From: Flavobacteriaceae bacterium
GTDB taxonomy: Bacteria > Bacteroidota > Bacteroidia > Flavobacteriales > Weeksellaceae
Assembly: GCA_031289875.1 (NCBI GenBank)
Contig: JAITOO010000050.1
Coordinates: 1-14,539, forward strand
Direction: 5' to 3'
DNA length: 14,539 bases
Shown here piece after piece: positions 8,195 to 13,988 of this stretch. Positions within the stretch are counted from its first letter, which is position 1; each line of letters starts with the position of its first letter. A model generated the notes under the pieces. It worked only from the letters and a program-made list of their open reading frames with translations. It was not told the origin of the DNA and did no database searches. The position numbers were made by a program, and so were the translations under genes.

Positions 8195-8890
8195 TTAAAT
8201 AAATTGGTCTACATTGACAGTTGAGCCTATCGATATGAAAGTCAGCTTCTTTTCTTCTGACAGAAAGGCTGCGACAGCTTTTTCCTTGTTCACTCGAATT
8301 CCAGGAAAAGTGTCGTAATGTGAAGCGATGACGTTCCTTGTTCCGATGAATTTTGCCGCACCGATAGCGTCGTAAACACCCATTGTGGAAAGGTTTCCGA
8401 CAGGAAGAACAGCCACGTTGATATAGCCGTAGATGTACGGCAGATTGCGCATATCTTGAGACAAAGCCGTATCGCCTGCGTGATAAATTACTTTTCCGTC
8501 GATTTTCAGCAGAAAACCCGCTGCCTGTCCTCCGTATTTTCCGTCAGGGAAAGAGGAACTGTGGACAGCATTAACCATTTTGATTTTTCCGAAATGGAAT
8601 TTTTTTACGCCTCCGATATTCATTTTGACAACGTTGTAACCTAAATTGGCATAATGAGTTGCAATTTCAAAATTGGCAACAATGACAGCATTCGGATTGT
8701 TTTTTGCAATAATTTCCACGTCCAAAATATGGTCGAAATGGGCATGAGTAAGGAGAATGTAATCTACTTCTATTTTATTGATATCTATGTCTTTGGCTAA
8801 TTCGTTAGCCGTAATAAACGGGTCAATAATAAACTGAGCCTTAGGAGTTTTATAGCCAAAACAGGCATGTCCGTAATAGATTATTTCCAT
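8195..8890 (-). CDS. UPF0173 metal-dependent hydrolase, metallo-beta-lactamase fold
   Basis: A 231-residue protein of the YtkL/UPF0173 group of metallo-beta-lactamase-fold hydrolases. The two-metal site is complete: H49, H51, D53 and H54 in THAHFDH, H110 in AVHSSS, D140 in YHAGDT and H191 in ASHYDT. The opening YYGHACF is typical of this group. There is no signal peptide or membrane segment, so it is cytoplasmic. The physiological substrate of the family is not established, and the neighbours (a peptidase downstream, a membrane permease upstream) do not reveal it. A promoter-like sequence lies 22 nt upstream, and the gene probably leads a two-gene unit with the M3 peptidase. Confidence 0.92.
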   Translation of the reverse strand: MEIIYYGHACFGYKTPKAQFIIDPFITANELAKDIDINKIEVDYILLTHAHFDHILDVEIIAKNNPNAVIVANFEIATHYANLGYNVVKMNIGGVKKFHFGKIKMVNAVHSSSFPDGKYGGQAAGFLLKIDGKVIYHAGDTALSQDMRNLPYIYGYINVAVLPVGNLSTMGVYDAIGAAKFIGTRNVIASHYDTFPGIRVNKEKAVAAFLSEEKKLTFISIGSTVNVDQFI

Positions 8891-8912
8891 TTTTTTATGA
8901 ATTTTATAAGTT

Positions 8913-8943
8913 CAAAGATACTAAAATTAATCTTTATGTAAAA
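8913..8943 (-). promoter_or_regulatory. Promoter upstream of the UPF0173 gene
   Basis: On the minus strand TATCTTTG (8920-8913) matches the -7 consensus TAnnTTTG. The -33 position, with a 19-nt spacer, is TTTT (8943-8940), one mismatch from TTTG. The -7 box ends 22 nt before the ATG. Confidence 0.55.
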
Positions 8944-8952
8944 AATTAATTT

Positions 8953-10140
8953 TCAGAAATTTAGTCTTCTTGAAGAGATATAGGAGACCAAAACACTGAT
9001 AATCAGCACGGGAGCAACGACAATGATATAATTGCTCACGTTAAATTCCACCGGAAAAGGCATAATGGCATTTGCCATGACCCAGCCGTAACTTTCCTGC
9101 ATCTGAGTAAGAAAAGCGCCCATTAAAATTCCAATAAATATTCCTGAGACAGAGATAATTAACCCGACCGTAAAAAAGAGGTTTTTCAACTTTTTGAGAC
9201 TGTAACCCAGAGATAGCAAGGACATATTTTGCAGTTTCTTATCAATGATGATAATGATGATTGCGCCTGCCAGATTAAACGAAGAAATGATAATGAACAA
9301 TATGAAAATCAAGTAGATAAACAGCTGTTCAACTTTCATCATTTTCAAAAAAGAAGCATCTTGCTGCTGGCGTGTAAGTACTTGATATTTAGAGCCTAAT
9401 TTTGTTTGCAACGTTTTTTGAACCGCATTTGCTTCATTTCGATTTTTCAACTTTACTTCTATCGTGAAAGCGCTTTCAGTAGGGAGGTTCAGCAGTTTTT
9501 GAGAAATTTGAATCGGCACGAAAACATAGCTTTCGTATTGTTCGTTCAGTGAAAAAACGCCTGTCATTGTAACTTCCGTTTTCGTAAAAGCTTCGTCCCG
9601 AGAGGTTATCAAGCCTTTTCCCGGTTTAGGCATATACAGAGAACAGTAAATCGTGCTGTCAATAGCAAGCCCCAAACGGTATGCCAGCGCTGTTCCGAAA
9701 GCGGCTTGGTCGTCAGAGGAAAAATGGGGGAATTTGCCCGCCTGAAAACAGGTATCAATTTTTACCACATTCAGGAAATTTTCGTCCACGCCTTTCAAAT
9801 AGGCAATTTCGTCTTTTTTGTCAAAAATAACATAGACTTTTTCTTCAATGACTTTGCTATATGATTGAGTTTCAGTTTGCGAGCGGAGAATTTTTTCCAC
9901 ATTTGCGAGGTTGGGAAGGGTCTTTCCTTCGGACGCGGAAATTTTCAAATCAGGATTGACATCGCTGAGCAGCCGGATATTGAACTTCTCCAACCCGCTA
10001 AAAATGGATAAGATAACGAACATGGCGCAGGTAACAAACGCAATGGCAATAATGGAAGCATACATGATGATGCTTACCGTCTGCGTGCTTTTCTTGGAAA
10101 TAAAATATCGGAACGCTATGTACCACGAAATATTTTTCAC
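8953..10140 (-). CDS. LolC/LolE-FtsX type ABC transporter permease
   Basis: This 395-residue protein has the layout of lipoprotein-releasing permeases. It has an N-terminal helix (about 20-50), an extracytoplasmic MacB-like domain (about 50-260), then three helices (about 273-300, 315-345, 370-390). The opening IAFRYFISKKS and the Gly-rich turn after the first helix are typical. In the Lol pathway such subunits pair with the ATPase LolD to extract lipoproteins from the inner membrane; no ATPase is nearby, so LolC/E function is inferred from family and architecture. The start is a GTG at 10138-10140 that overlaps the rbfA stop in the sequence GTGA, a sign of translational coupling. An unusual run of eight isoleucines with little else occurs in the second helix (AIIIIIID). 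Confidence 0.87.
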   Translation of the reverse strand: MKNISWYIAFRYFISKKSTQTVSIIMYASIIAIAFVTCAMFVILSIFSGLEKFNIRLLSDVNPDLKISASEGKTLPNLANVEKILRSQTETQSYSKVIEEKVYVIFDKKDEIAYLKGVDENFLNVVKIDTCFQAGKFPHFSSDDQAAFGTALAYRLGLAIDSTIYCSLYMPKPGKGLITSRDEAFTKTEVTMTGVFSLNEQYESYVFVPIQISQKLLNLPTESAFTIEVKLKNRNEANAVQKTLQTKLGSKYQVLTRQQQDASFLKMMKVEQLFIYLIFILFIIISSFNLAGAIIIIIIDKKLQNMSLLSLGYSLKKLKNLFFTVGLIISVSGIFIGILMGAFLTQMQESYGWVMANAIMPFPVEFNVSNYIIVVAPVLIISVLVSYISSRRLNF

Positions 10141-10499
10141 TTCAAAATAGGGTTTTCATCTTCTCCCCGCAGAGCTTTTTCAATCCGCTCGGCATCGTCA
10201 AGGGTGGTGTCCAAATAGAACTTCAGTTCGGGAATTTGTCGGAGCTGTTTTGCTAACCTCATTCCCAGCATTTTACGTATCTGCGGATTCAGATGATGGA
10301 TTTCTTTCATCAGCAGAGTGCGGTGTTCTGCCGGAAAAATACTGAGATAAACTTTGGCAGAACTCAAATCAGGAGCGACTTTCGCTTCTGTAACGGAAAT
10401 CAAAATTCCCTTTCTGATTTTTGCCGATTCTCGCCGAAAAATCTCGGACATTTCTTCCTGCAATATCTGATTAATTTTTTTTTGTCTGTTGCTTTCCAT
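10137..10499 (-). CDS. rbfA: Ribosome-binding factor A
   Basis: A 120-residue protein matching RbfA, the cold-shock factor that binds the 30S subunit near helix 1 of 16S rRNA and is needed for late maturation. The family pattern is clear: an N-terminal helix (RQKKINQILQEEMSEIF), the central segment with ISVTEAKVAPDLSSAKVYLS, and the C-terminal KH-like part with IPELKFYLDTTLDDAERIE. It is the first gene of a unit with the permease downstream; the two overlap by 4 nt. The promoter's -7 box ends only 7 nt before the ATG, so the message is expected to have almost no leader. It faces methylmalonyl-CoA epimerase across a 43-bp gap. Confidence 0.96.
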   Translation of the reverse strand: MESNRQKKINQILQEEMSEIFRRESAKIRKGILISVTEAKVAPDLSSAKVYLSIFPAEHRTLLMKEIHHLNPQIRKMLGMRLAKQLRQIPELKFYLDTTLDDAERIEKALRGEDENPILK

Positions 10500-10524
10500 A
10501 AGTTTACAAATTTATGTAACTTTA
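10493..10524 (+). promoter_or_regulatory. Methylmalonyl-CoA epimerase promoter
   Basis: TTTC (10493-10496), a 20-nt spacer and TAACTTTA (10517-10524) resemble TTTG-N20-TAnnTTTG with one mismatch in each box. The -7 box ends 18 nt before the ATG. The elements overlap the rbfA promoter on the opposite strand. Confidence 0.45.
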
Positions 10525-10537
10525 CCGTACAATAAAA
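10507..10537 (-). promoter_or_regulatory. rbfA promoter
   Basis: On the minus strand TAAATTTG (10514-10507) matches TAnnTTTG, with TTTT (10537-10534) at the -33 position across a 19-nt spacer (one mismatch). The -7 box is 7 nt from the ATG, implying a leader of only a few nucleotides. Confidence 0.6.
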
Positions 10538-10542
10538 ATTTT

Positions 10543-10944
10543 ATGAGAAAAATAGAACATTTAGGTATTGCCGTGAGCAATTTGGGAGAATCTAAGAAGT
10601 TGTTTGCCAAACTGTTGGGGCATGAGTCCTACAAAACCGAAGAAGTGGAAAGCGAAGGCGTAAAAACCGAATTTTTCAGGATTGGCGAGAGTAAAATTGA
10701 ACTGCTCGAAGCTACGAATCCCGAAAGTACGATAGCCAAGTACATCGAAAAAAAAGGACAGGGCATTCACCATATTGCTTTTGCCGTAGATGACATTAAA
10801 GCAGAAGTGGAAAGGCTTAAAGCAGAAGGATTTACTGTTTTGAACGAAACTCCGAAAAAAGGAGCGGACAACAAATGGGTGGTTTTCCTGCATCCAAAAA
10901 CTTCTAACGGCGTTTTGGTGGAACTTTGTCAGGACAGAGATTGA
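10543..10944 (+). CDS. mce: Methylmalonyl-CoA epimerase
   Basis: A 133-residue VOC-superfamily protein that interconverts (2R)- and (2S)-methylmalonyl-CoA between the mutase and the carboxyl-transfer or decarboxylation step of the succinate-propionate route. Two beta-alpha-beta-beta-beta modules are visible. Candidate metal ligands are H6 (EHLGIAV), H76 or H77 (GIHHIAFAVDD) and E127 (VLVELCQ). Length and motif order fit the family closely. The ATG at 10543 is chosen over a GTG/TTG-type extension to 10489, because the extension would overlap rbfA and the promoter and the family starts right at the RKIEHLGIAV segment. The mutase and decarboxylase subunits are not in the window, so the gene is a single-gene unit here. 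Confidence 0.95.
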   Translation: MRKIEHLGIAVSNLGESKKLFAKLLGHESYKTEEVESEGVKTEFFRIGESKIELLEATNPESTIAKYIEKKGQGIHHIAFAVDDIKAEVERLKAEGFTVLNETPKKGADNKWVVFLHPKTSNGVLVELCQDRD

Positions 10945-10999
10945 AAAATTGATGTTTTTGGCTATTTAACAAAGAATTTGATTCCCTGCATCGAAAAAA

Positions 11000-11031
11000 T
11001 TTGGGCGAGTGAAAATCTTGTTGTAACTTCG
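11000..11031 (+). promoter_or_regulatory. Promoter upstream of mscS
   Basis: TTTG (11000-11003), a 20-nt spacer and TAACTTCG (11024-11031) match the phylum consensus except for one base in the -7 box. Transcription from here would give mscS a leader of about 125 nt. Confidence 0.5.
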
Positions 11032-11063
11032 CATGTCTTATTTAAAAATTTTATCAATTGTTT

Positions 11064-11099
11064 AATACAAAGGTCTGAAAATTGCGTCGGTTTTGTATT
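11064..11099 (+). repeat. Inverted repeat in the mscS leader
   Basis: AATACAAA (11064-11071) and TTTGTATT (11092-11099) are perfect inverted repeats around a 20-nt loop. If transcription starts near 11037 this hairpin would lie in the untranslated leader. An 8-bp AT-rich stem may also occur by chance. Confidence 0.3.
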
Positions 11100-11162
11100 T
11101 GAAAGAAGAAAATGTTTTTAGACCATTGGTTTAGTTAATAAAGTAGTAATCGTTGATTTACA

Positions 11163-12047
11163 ATGTCATATCAAATTATTAATTCTCTGAAAATCGAAAC
11201 TCAAAAATTAGAAAGTTTTTTAATTCCCGACCGTTTAGAGTTAGAGAAACTGAGCAGCAAGTTCCTCGAAATAGTTTCTACTTTGGGACTTAAAATAATA
11301 ACCTGCATAATAGTTTATTATGTCGGAAGATTTATTATCAGTTGGCTGGAAAAAATCTTAAAAAGGATTCTCGAAAGAAAAAACATCGACCATTCTGCCA
11401 AAACTTTTTTAAACAGTCTGGTTGATATAGCCTTAAAAGTGATGCTCTTTTTCCCTATAATCGGGATTTTAGGCATCGAAACCACCTCCTTTGCTGCCTT
11501 AATTGCTTCGGCAGGTTTGGCAGTCGGCATGGCAATGAAAGACAATTTGGGAAATTTTGCAGGCGGCGTGATGATTTTGTTCAACAAACCGATTAAAATC
11601 GGCGACTATATTTTCGCACAGGGACAAGAGGGCAGGGTGACAGCCATCGGCATTCTCTACACTTTGATGACCACTTTGGACAACAAAACCATTTTCATTC
11701 CAAACGGACCTTTGTCCACCGGAAATATCGTAAATTTTTCCACGCAGGGAACGCGCCGCGTTGATATAACTGTCGGCGTTGCCTATGGAACATCGTCTTC
11801 GCGGGTGAAAGAAATTCTGAATGAAATCATAAAAGCCGACCCGAAAATTTTGCAAGATCCCGAACCGCTGGTCGCTCTGACCAAACTCAACGACAATTCC
11901 GTTGATTTTATCATACGTACTTGGGCAAAATCCGAAGATTACTGGACCGTCTATTTTGGGTTGAACGAAAAGATTTATGAAACATTCAATGAAAAGAACG
12001 TTGATATTCCATTCCCTCAGATTACGGTTCATATGTCAAAAGAGTGA
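11163..12047 (+). CDS. mscS: Small-conductance mechanosensitive channel, MscS type
   Basis: A 294-residue protein close in length to E. coli MscS (286). It forms a heptameric inner-membrane channel that opens when membrane tension rises on hypo-osmotic shock and releases small solutes. Three N-terminal helices are visible. The pore-lining third helix is the Gly/Ala-rich segment beginning at about residue 117 (SAGLAVGMAMKDNLGNFAGG). It is followed by the beta domain (KPIKIGDYI ... VTAIGILYTLMTTLDNKTIFIPNG, where the conserved IPNG closes the motif) and the C-terminal alpha/beta domain ending with PFPQITVHM. It is preceded by a 218-bp gap with a promoter and an inverted repeat, and the next gene is 91 nt downstream on the same strand. 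Confidence 0.96.
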   Translation: MSYQIINSLKIETQKLESFLIPDRLELEKLSSKFLEIVSTLGLKIITCIIVYYVGRFIISWLEKILKRILERKNIDHSAKTFLNSLVDIALKVMLFFPIIGILGIETTSFAALIASAGLAVGMAMKDNLGNFAGGVMILFNKPIKIGDYIFAQGQEGRVTAIGILYTLMTTLDNKTIFIPNGPLSTGNIVNFSTQGTRRVDITVGVAYGTSSSRVKEILNEIIKADPKILQDPEPLVALTKLNDNSVDFIIRTWAKSEDYWTVYFGLNEKIYETFNEKNVDIPFPQITVHMSKE

Positions 12048-12094
12048 AATTGTAATCATAAAACATGAAGCCAAGCTCAGCAATACGCAACTTA

Positions 12095-12117
12095 CTGATT
12101 TCCCCATTTTCTGATTT
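12095..12117 (+). promoter_or_regulatory. Direct repeat CTGATTT upstream of the regulator promoter
   Basis: CTGATTT occurs at 12095-12101 and 12111-12117, 16 bp apart, covering the -33 region of the regulator gene. AraC-type proteins usually bind direct repeats near the -35 region, so this could be an autoregulatory site. Seven-base repeats in AT-rich DNA can also arise by chance. Confidence 0.3.
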
Positions 12118-12124
12118 TAAATCG

Positions 12125-12132
12125 TAACTTTG
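12125..12132 (+). promoter_or_regulatory. -7 box of the AraC-type regulator gene
   Basis: TAACTTTG matches TAnnTTTG exactly and ends just 6 nt before the ATG at 12139. Transcription would begin about 2 nt upstream of the start codon, a nearly leaderless message. The -33 element is poor (TTTC at 12099-12102, 22-nt spacer), as would fit a promoter that needs an activator. Confidence 0.5.
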
Positions 12133-12138
12133 TGTATT

Positions 12139-12696
12139 ATGAAACTTTTTGTAAAAAATATGGTCTGCTACAGGTGCATTCTCGCGGTGAAGGATACGCT
12201 GAAAAAGTTGGACATTTCGCCGGCAAACGTCGAAATGGGAGAAATAACACTTGAAAATAATTTGACTGAGGAACAGAAACAATCGCTGAAAAATGAATTA
12301 AAAAATCTGGGTTTTGAACTGTTGGACAGCAATCAGCAGAAAATCATCGAGAAAATAAAATCCGTGATAATTTTCCAAATTCAGAATTTTGAAGAAAAAT
12401 CGGTCAATTATTCAGAATTATTGTCAAAAACGCTGAACAAAGACTATTCTTCGCTGAGCAAACTTTTTTCGGCAACGGAAGGAACCACCATTGAACATTA
12501 CGTCATTCTTCAGAAAATCGAAAAAGTCAAGGAACTTTTGACCTACGACGAACTCAACCTGTCAGAAATTTCTTACAAGCTGGGATACAGCAGCGTAGCG
12601 CATTTATCTGCACAGTTCAAAAAAATCACAGGTCTCACACCCTCGCAGTTTAAAGCGCAGGGAATCAAACTTCGAAAACCGCTGGACAATATATGA
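12139..12696 (+). CDS. AraC-type regulator with HMA-like metal-binding N-terminus
   Basis: A 185-residue protein fusing two parts. Residues 1-70 look like a heavy-metal-associated domain: a beta strand MKLFVKN, then M9-V-C11-Y-R-C14 (the MxCxxC metal-binding pattern), a helix, and the closing segment KNELKNLGFELLD. Residues about 100-182 are an AraC/XylS double helix-turn-helix, with the second motif in LNLSEISYKLGYSSVAHLSAQFKKITGLTPSQF. Bacteroidota have a group of such fusions, often beside copper or other heavy-metal P-type ATPases, so a thiol-metal-sensing role is likely. Here no efflux ATPase or metallochaperone is adjacent. The ATG at 12139 is preferred over the TTG at 12130, which lies inside the -7 box. 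The family call is firm; the metal is unknown. Confidence 0.85.
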   Translation: MKLFVKNMVCYRCILAVKDTLKKLDISPANVEMGEITLENNLTEEQKQSLKNELKNLGFELLDSNQQKIIEKIKSVIIFQIQNFEEKSVNYSELLSKTLNKDYSSLSKLFSATEGTTIEHYVILQKIEKVKELLTYDELNLSEISYKLGYSSVAHLSAQFKKITGLTPSQFKAQGIKLRKPLDNI

Positions 12697-12751
12697 TTTT
12701 CATTCAAATCTCCAAATCTTCCCAAATTATTTCCTGCTTTCACGCTAAATT

Positions 12752-12784
12752 TTAATCCCTAACTCCGCCATTTTTTACGTAACA
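12752..12784 (+). repeat. Left terminal inverted repeat
   Basis: Left arm of the 194-bp element. It pairs with 12913-12945 over the outer 16 bp and the inner 8 bp. Confidence 0.75.
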
Positions 12785-12912
12785 GGCAATTTAAAGCATT
12801 GAAAATAAATAAATCACAAAAAAATATTCAATGTTACGTGAAATTTAGAAATACGGAATATTTGAGAAAAAAAATCATATAATATACAGATTTACAGATG
12901 AATACAAAAATA

Positions 12913-12945
12913 TGTTACGTGTTTTTAGACGGAGTTAGGGATTAA
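12913..12945 (-). repeat. Right terminal inverted repeat
   Basis: Right arm of the 194-bp element, inverted relative to 12752-12784. It contains the stop codon (12925-12927) of the short minus-strand frame entering from the right. Confidence 0.75.
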
Positions 12946-13005
12946 TATCTGTGCCTGAAATATTGAACCAACCACTGCAGTAGAATCGCCCAATTTATCT
13001 GTCAT
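12925..13005 (-). pseudogene. Short frame, possibly a gene end cut by the inverted-repeat element
   Basis: A minus-strand ATG at 13005 opens 26 codons (beginning MTDKLGDSTAVVGSIF) ending at a TAA inside the right arm of the element. The amino acid make-up of the part outside the element looks protein-like. It has no clear ribosome-binding site and no recognised family, and the frame is closed 11 codons upstream of the ATG by a TGA. It may be a fragment of a gene disrupted when the element inserted, or chance. Confidence 0.2.
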
Positions 13006-13046
13006 GTACTTTTTTACAAGACAAAGTCAGACCAAAAGTTGATTGC

Positions 13047-13985
13047 TTATTTTAACAAGCCCAAAGAATCAATGTCGTGGGCGAGTTTTTTTGAGAGTTT
13101 TTCCGCACCGATTTCATTCAAGTGGTCGGCATCGTAAAAATCTTTGGCAACAAAATCTGAACTTTCAAAATAATTGAAATATGGACAATGGTTTTGAGTA
13201 CAAAAATCATTGATTGTCTGAAACATTTTATCAAGTTGTTTTTTATTCAGATTTTCGCGATAAGTGTAATAAGTTGGCGTTGTTATGAGTATCAACTTGA
13301 TATTGCGTTCTTGGCAAAAATCGGCAAACAAATTCAATGTTTTAATATTGCCTTTTAGAAGTTTCTCATTTTTTTCAGAATAAATATCATCTTGTGTATG
13401 CCTTTTTGCTGCTGTTTTTCCTGTTTCTTGCAAATCTTTTGCATTGGACGAATTGTACGAAGTTCCCCAACCTAAACTGTTAGAAGATATGTTGTTTTCC
13501 TTATGAATATAATATTTATACAACCAACCTTTATTAACAGAGGCTGTATTGCTCAATAATTCGGAATAATCTGTTATACCTGCATTTTGGGTAATTCCAT
13601 AATAAATCACATAATTTTTCACACGCCACGATTCACTTTCCAAAGACAAGTTTCCCCATAAAGTAAAATAAGAAATAGGCAAAACAATCACTTTTAAATT
13701 ACTGAAGTTATTTTGATATTTTGTCAAAATTGCAAAATCGTAATCTAATGATTGCGAAACGTGGCTTGCATTAAAAGTGTTTTCAGCCATAAATTCAGGG
13801 TTGATGCCATAAAACGTATGAGAACTGCCCAAAATCAAAGTTTCGATTTCGGAACTGTGCTTGTCAAGATAATTTTTCTTGTAAGAATAGTCGTTAGGAA
13901 TATTTATAAGCAAGCATTCCAAAGTTATTGCCACAATAATAATGGGCAAAATAAAGCATAATATTTTGATAATGAATTTGTTCAT
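13047..13985 (-). CDS. Membrane-anchored SGNH-like protein, partner of MBOAT
   Basis: This 312-residue protein has one N-terminal hydrophobic segment (about 5-28) that would anchor it with the rest outside the cytoplasm. It shows a GDSL/SGNH pattern: S55 in LILGSSHT is the likely nucleophile, and D287-H288 in DADHLNEIG forms the DxxH-like block near the C-terminus. It resembles proteins partnered with MBOAT acyltransferases in alginate, peptidoglycan and other glycan O-acetylation systems (AlgJ/AlgX, PatB, DltD-like roles). It starts 3 nt after the MBOAT stop, so the two are surely co-transcribed. The substrate is unknown. The coding sequence is AT-rich compared with the haem lyase and peptidase genes. 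It could be a hydrolase rather than a transferase. Confidence 0.8.
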   Translation of the reverse strand: MNKFIIKILCFILPIIIVAITLECLLINIPNDYSYKKNYLDKHSSEIETLILGSSHTFYGINPEFMAENTFNASHVSQSLDYDFAILTKYQNNFSNLKVIVLPISYFTLWGNLSLESESWRVKNYVIYYGITQNAGITDYSELLSNTASVNKGWLYKYYIHKENNISSNSLGWGTSYNSSNAKDLQETGKTAAKRHTQDDIYSEKNEKLLKGNIKTLNLFADFCQERNIKLILITTPTYYTYRENLNKKQLDKMFQTINDFCTQNHCPYFNYFESSDFVAKDFYDADHLNEIGAEKLSKKLAHDIDSLGLLK

Positions 13986-13988
13986 ATT

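Larger units (their letters stand above)
12752..12945. mobile_element. MITE-like element with 33-bp terminal inverted repeats
   Basis: The 194-bp element is bounded by inverted repeats at 12752-12784 and 12913-12945. The outer 16 bp of both arms are identical (TTAATCCCTAACTCCG) and so are the inner 8 bp (ACGTAACA). The 9 bp between them differ almost completely but have the same length. The interior is very AT-rich with no open frame of note. A third copy of TGTTACGTG, with degraded similarity to the right arm beyond it (TTTAGA, CGGA), lies at 12832-12840. The ends are TTAA on both sides, so a TTAA or TA target duplication is possible but cannot be separated from the repeat itself. Size, lack of coding and position between convergent genes fit a non-autonomous transposon remnant; a structured non-coding element is the alternative. 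Confidence 0.65.
12697..13046. other. 350-bp non-coding region between convergent genes
   Basis: The region lies between the ends of the AraC-type gene (+) and the SGNH-like gene (-). It holds a 194-bp inverted-repeat element at 12752-12945 and, to its right, a 26-codon minus-strand frame (12925-13005) that ends inside the element. The left flank, 12697-12751, is AT-rich with no recognisable feature. No RNA gene is apparent. Confidence 0.6.

Noticed and set aside
10489..10542. Upstream extension of methylmalonyl-CoA epimerase
   Set aside because: It would overlap the start of rbfA and the predicted promoter; the family begins at the ATG at 10543.
11499..12032. 177-codon frame antisense to mscS
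   Set aside because: The mscS frame matches its family from end to end; the antisense frame shows no domain and has the composition of a shadow.
12130..12138. TTG start three codons upstream for the AraC-type regulator
   Set aside because: The TTG is part of the -7 box TAACTTTG, and the ATG at 12139 begins the typical MKLFVKNM strand.
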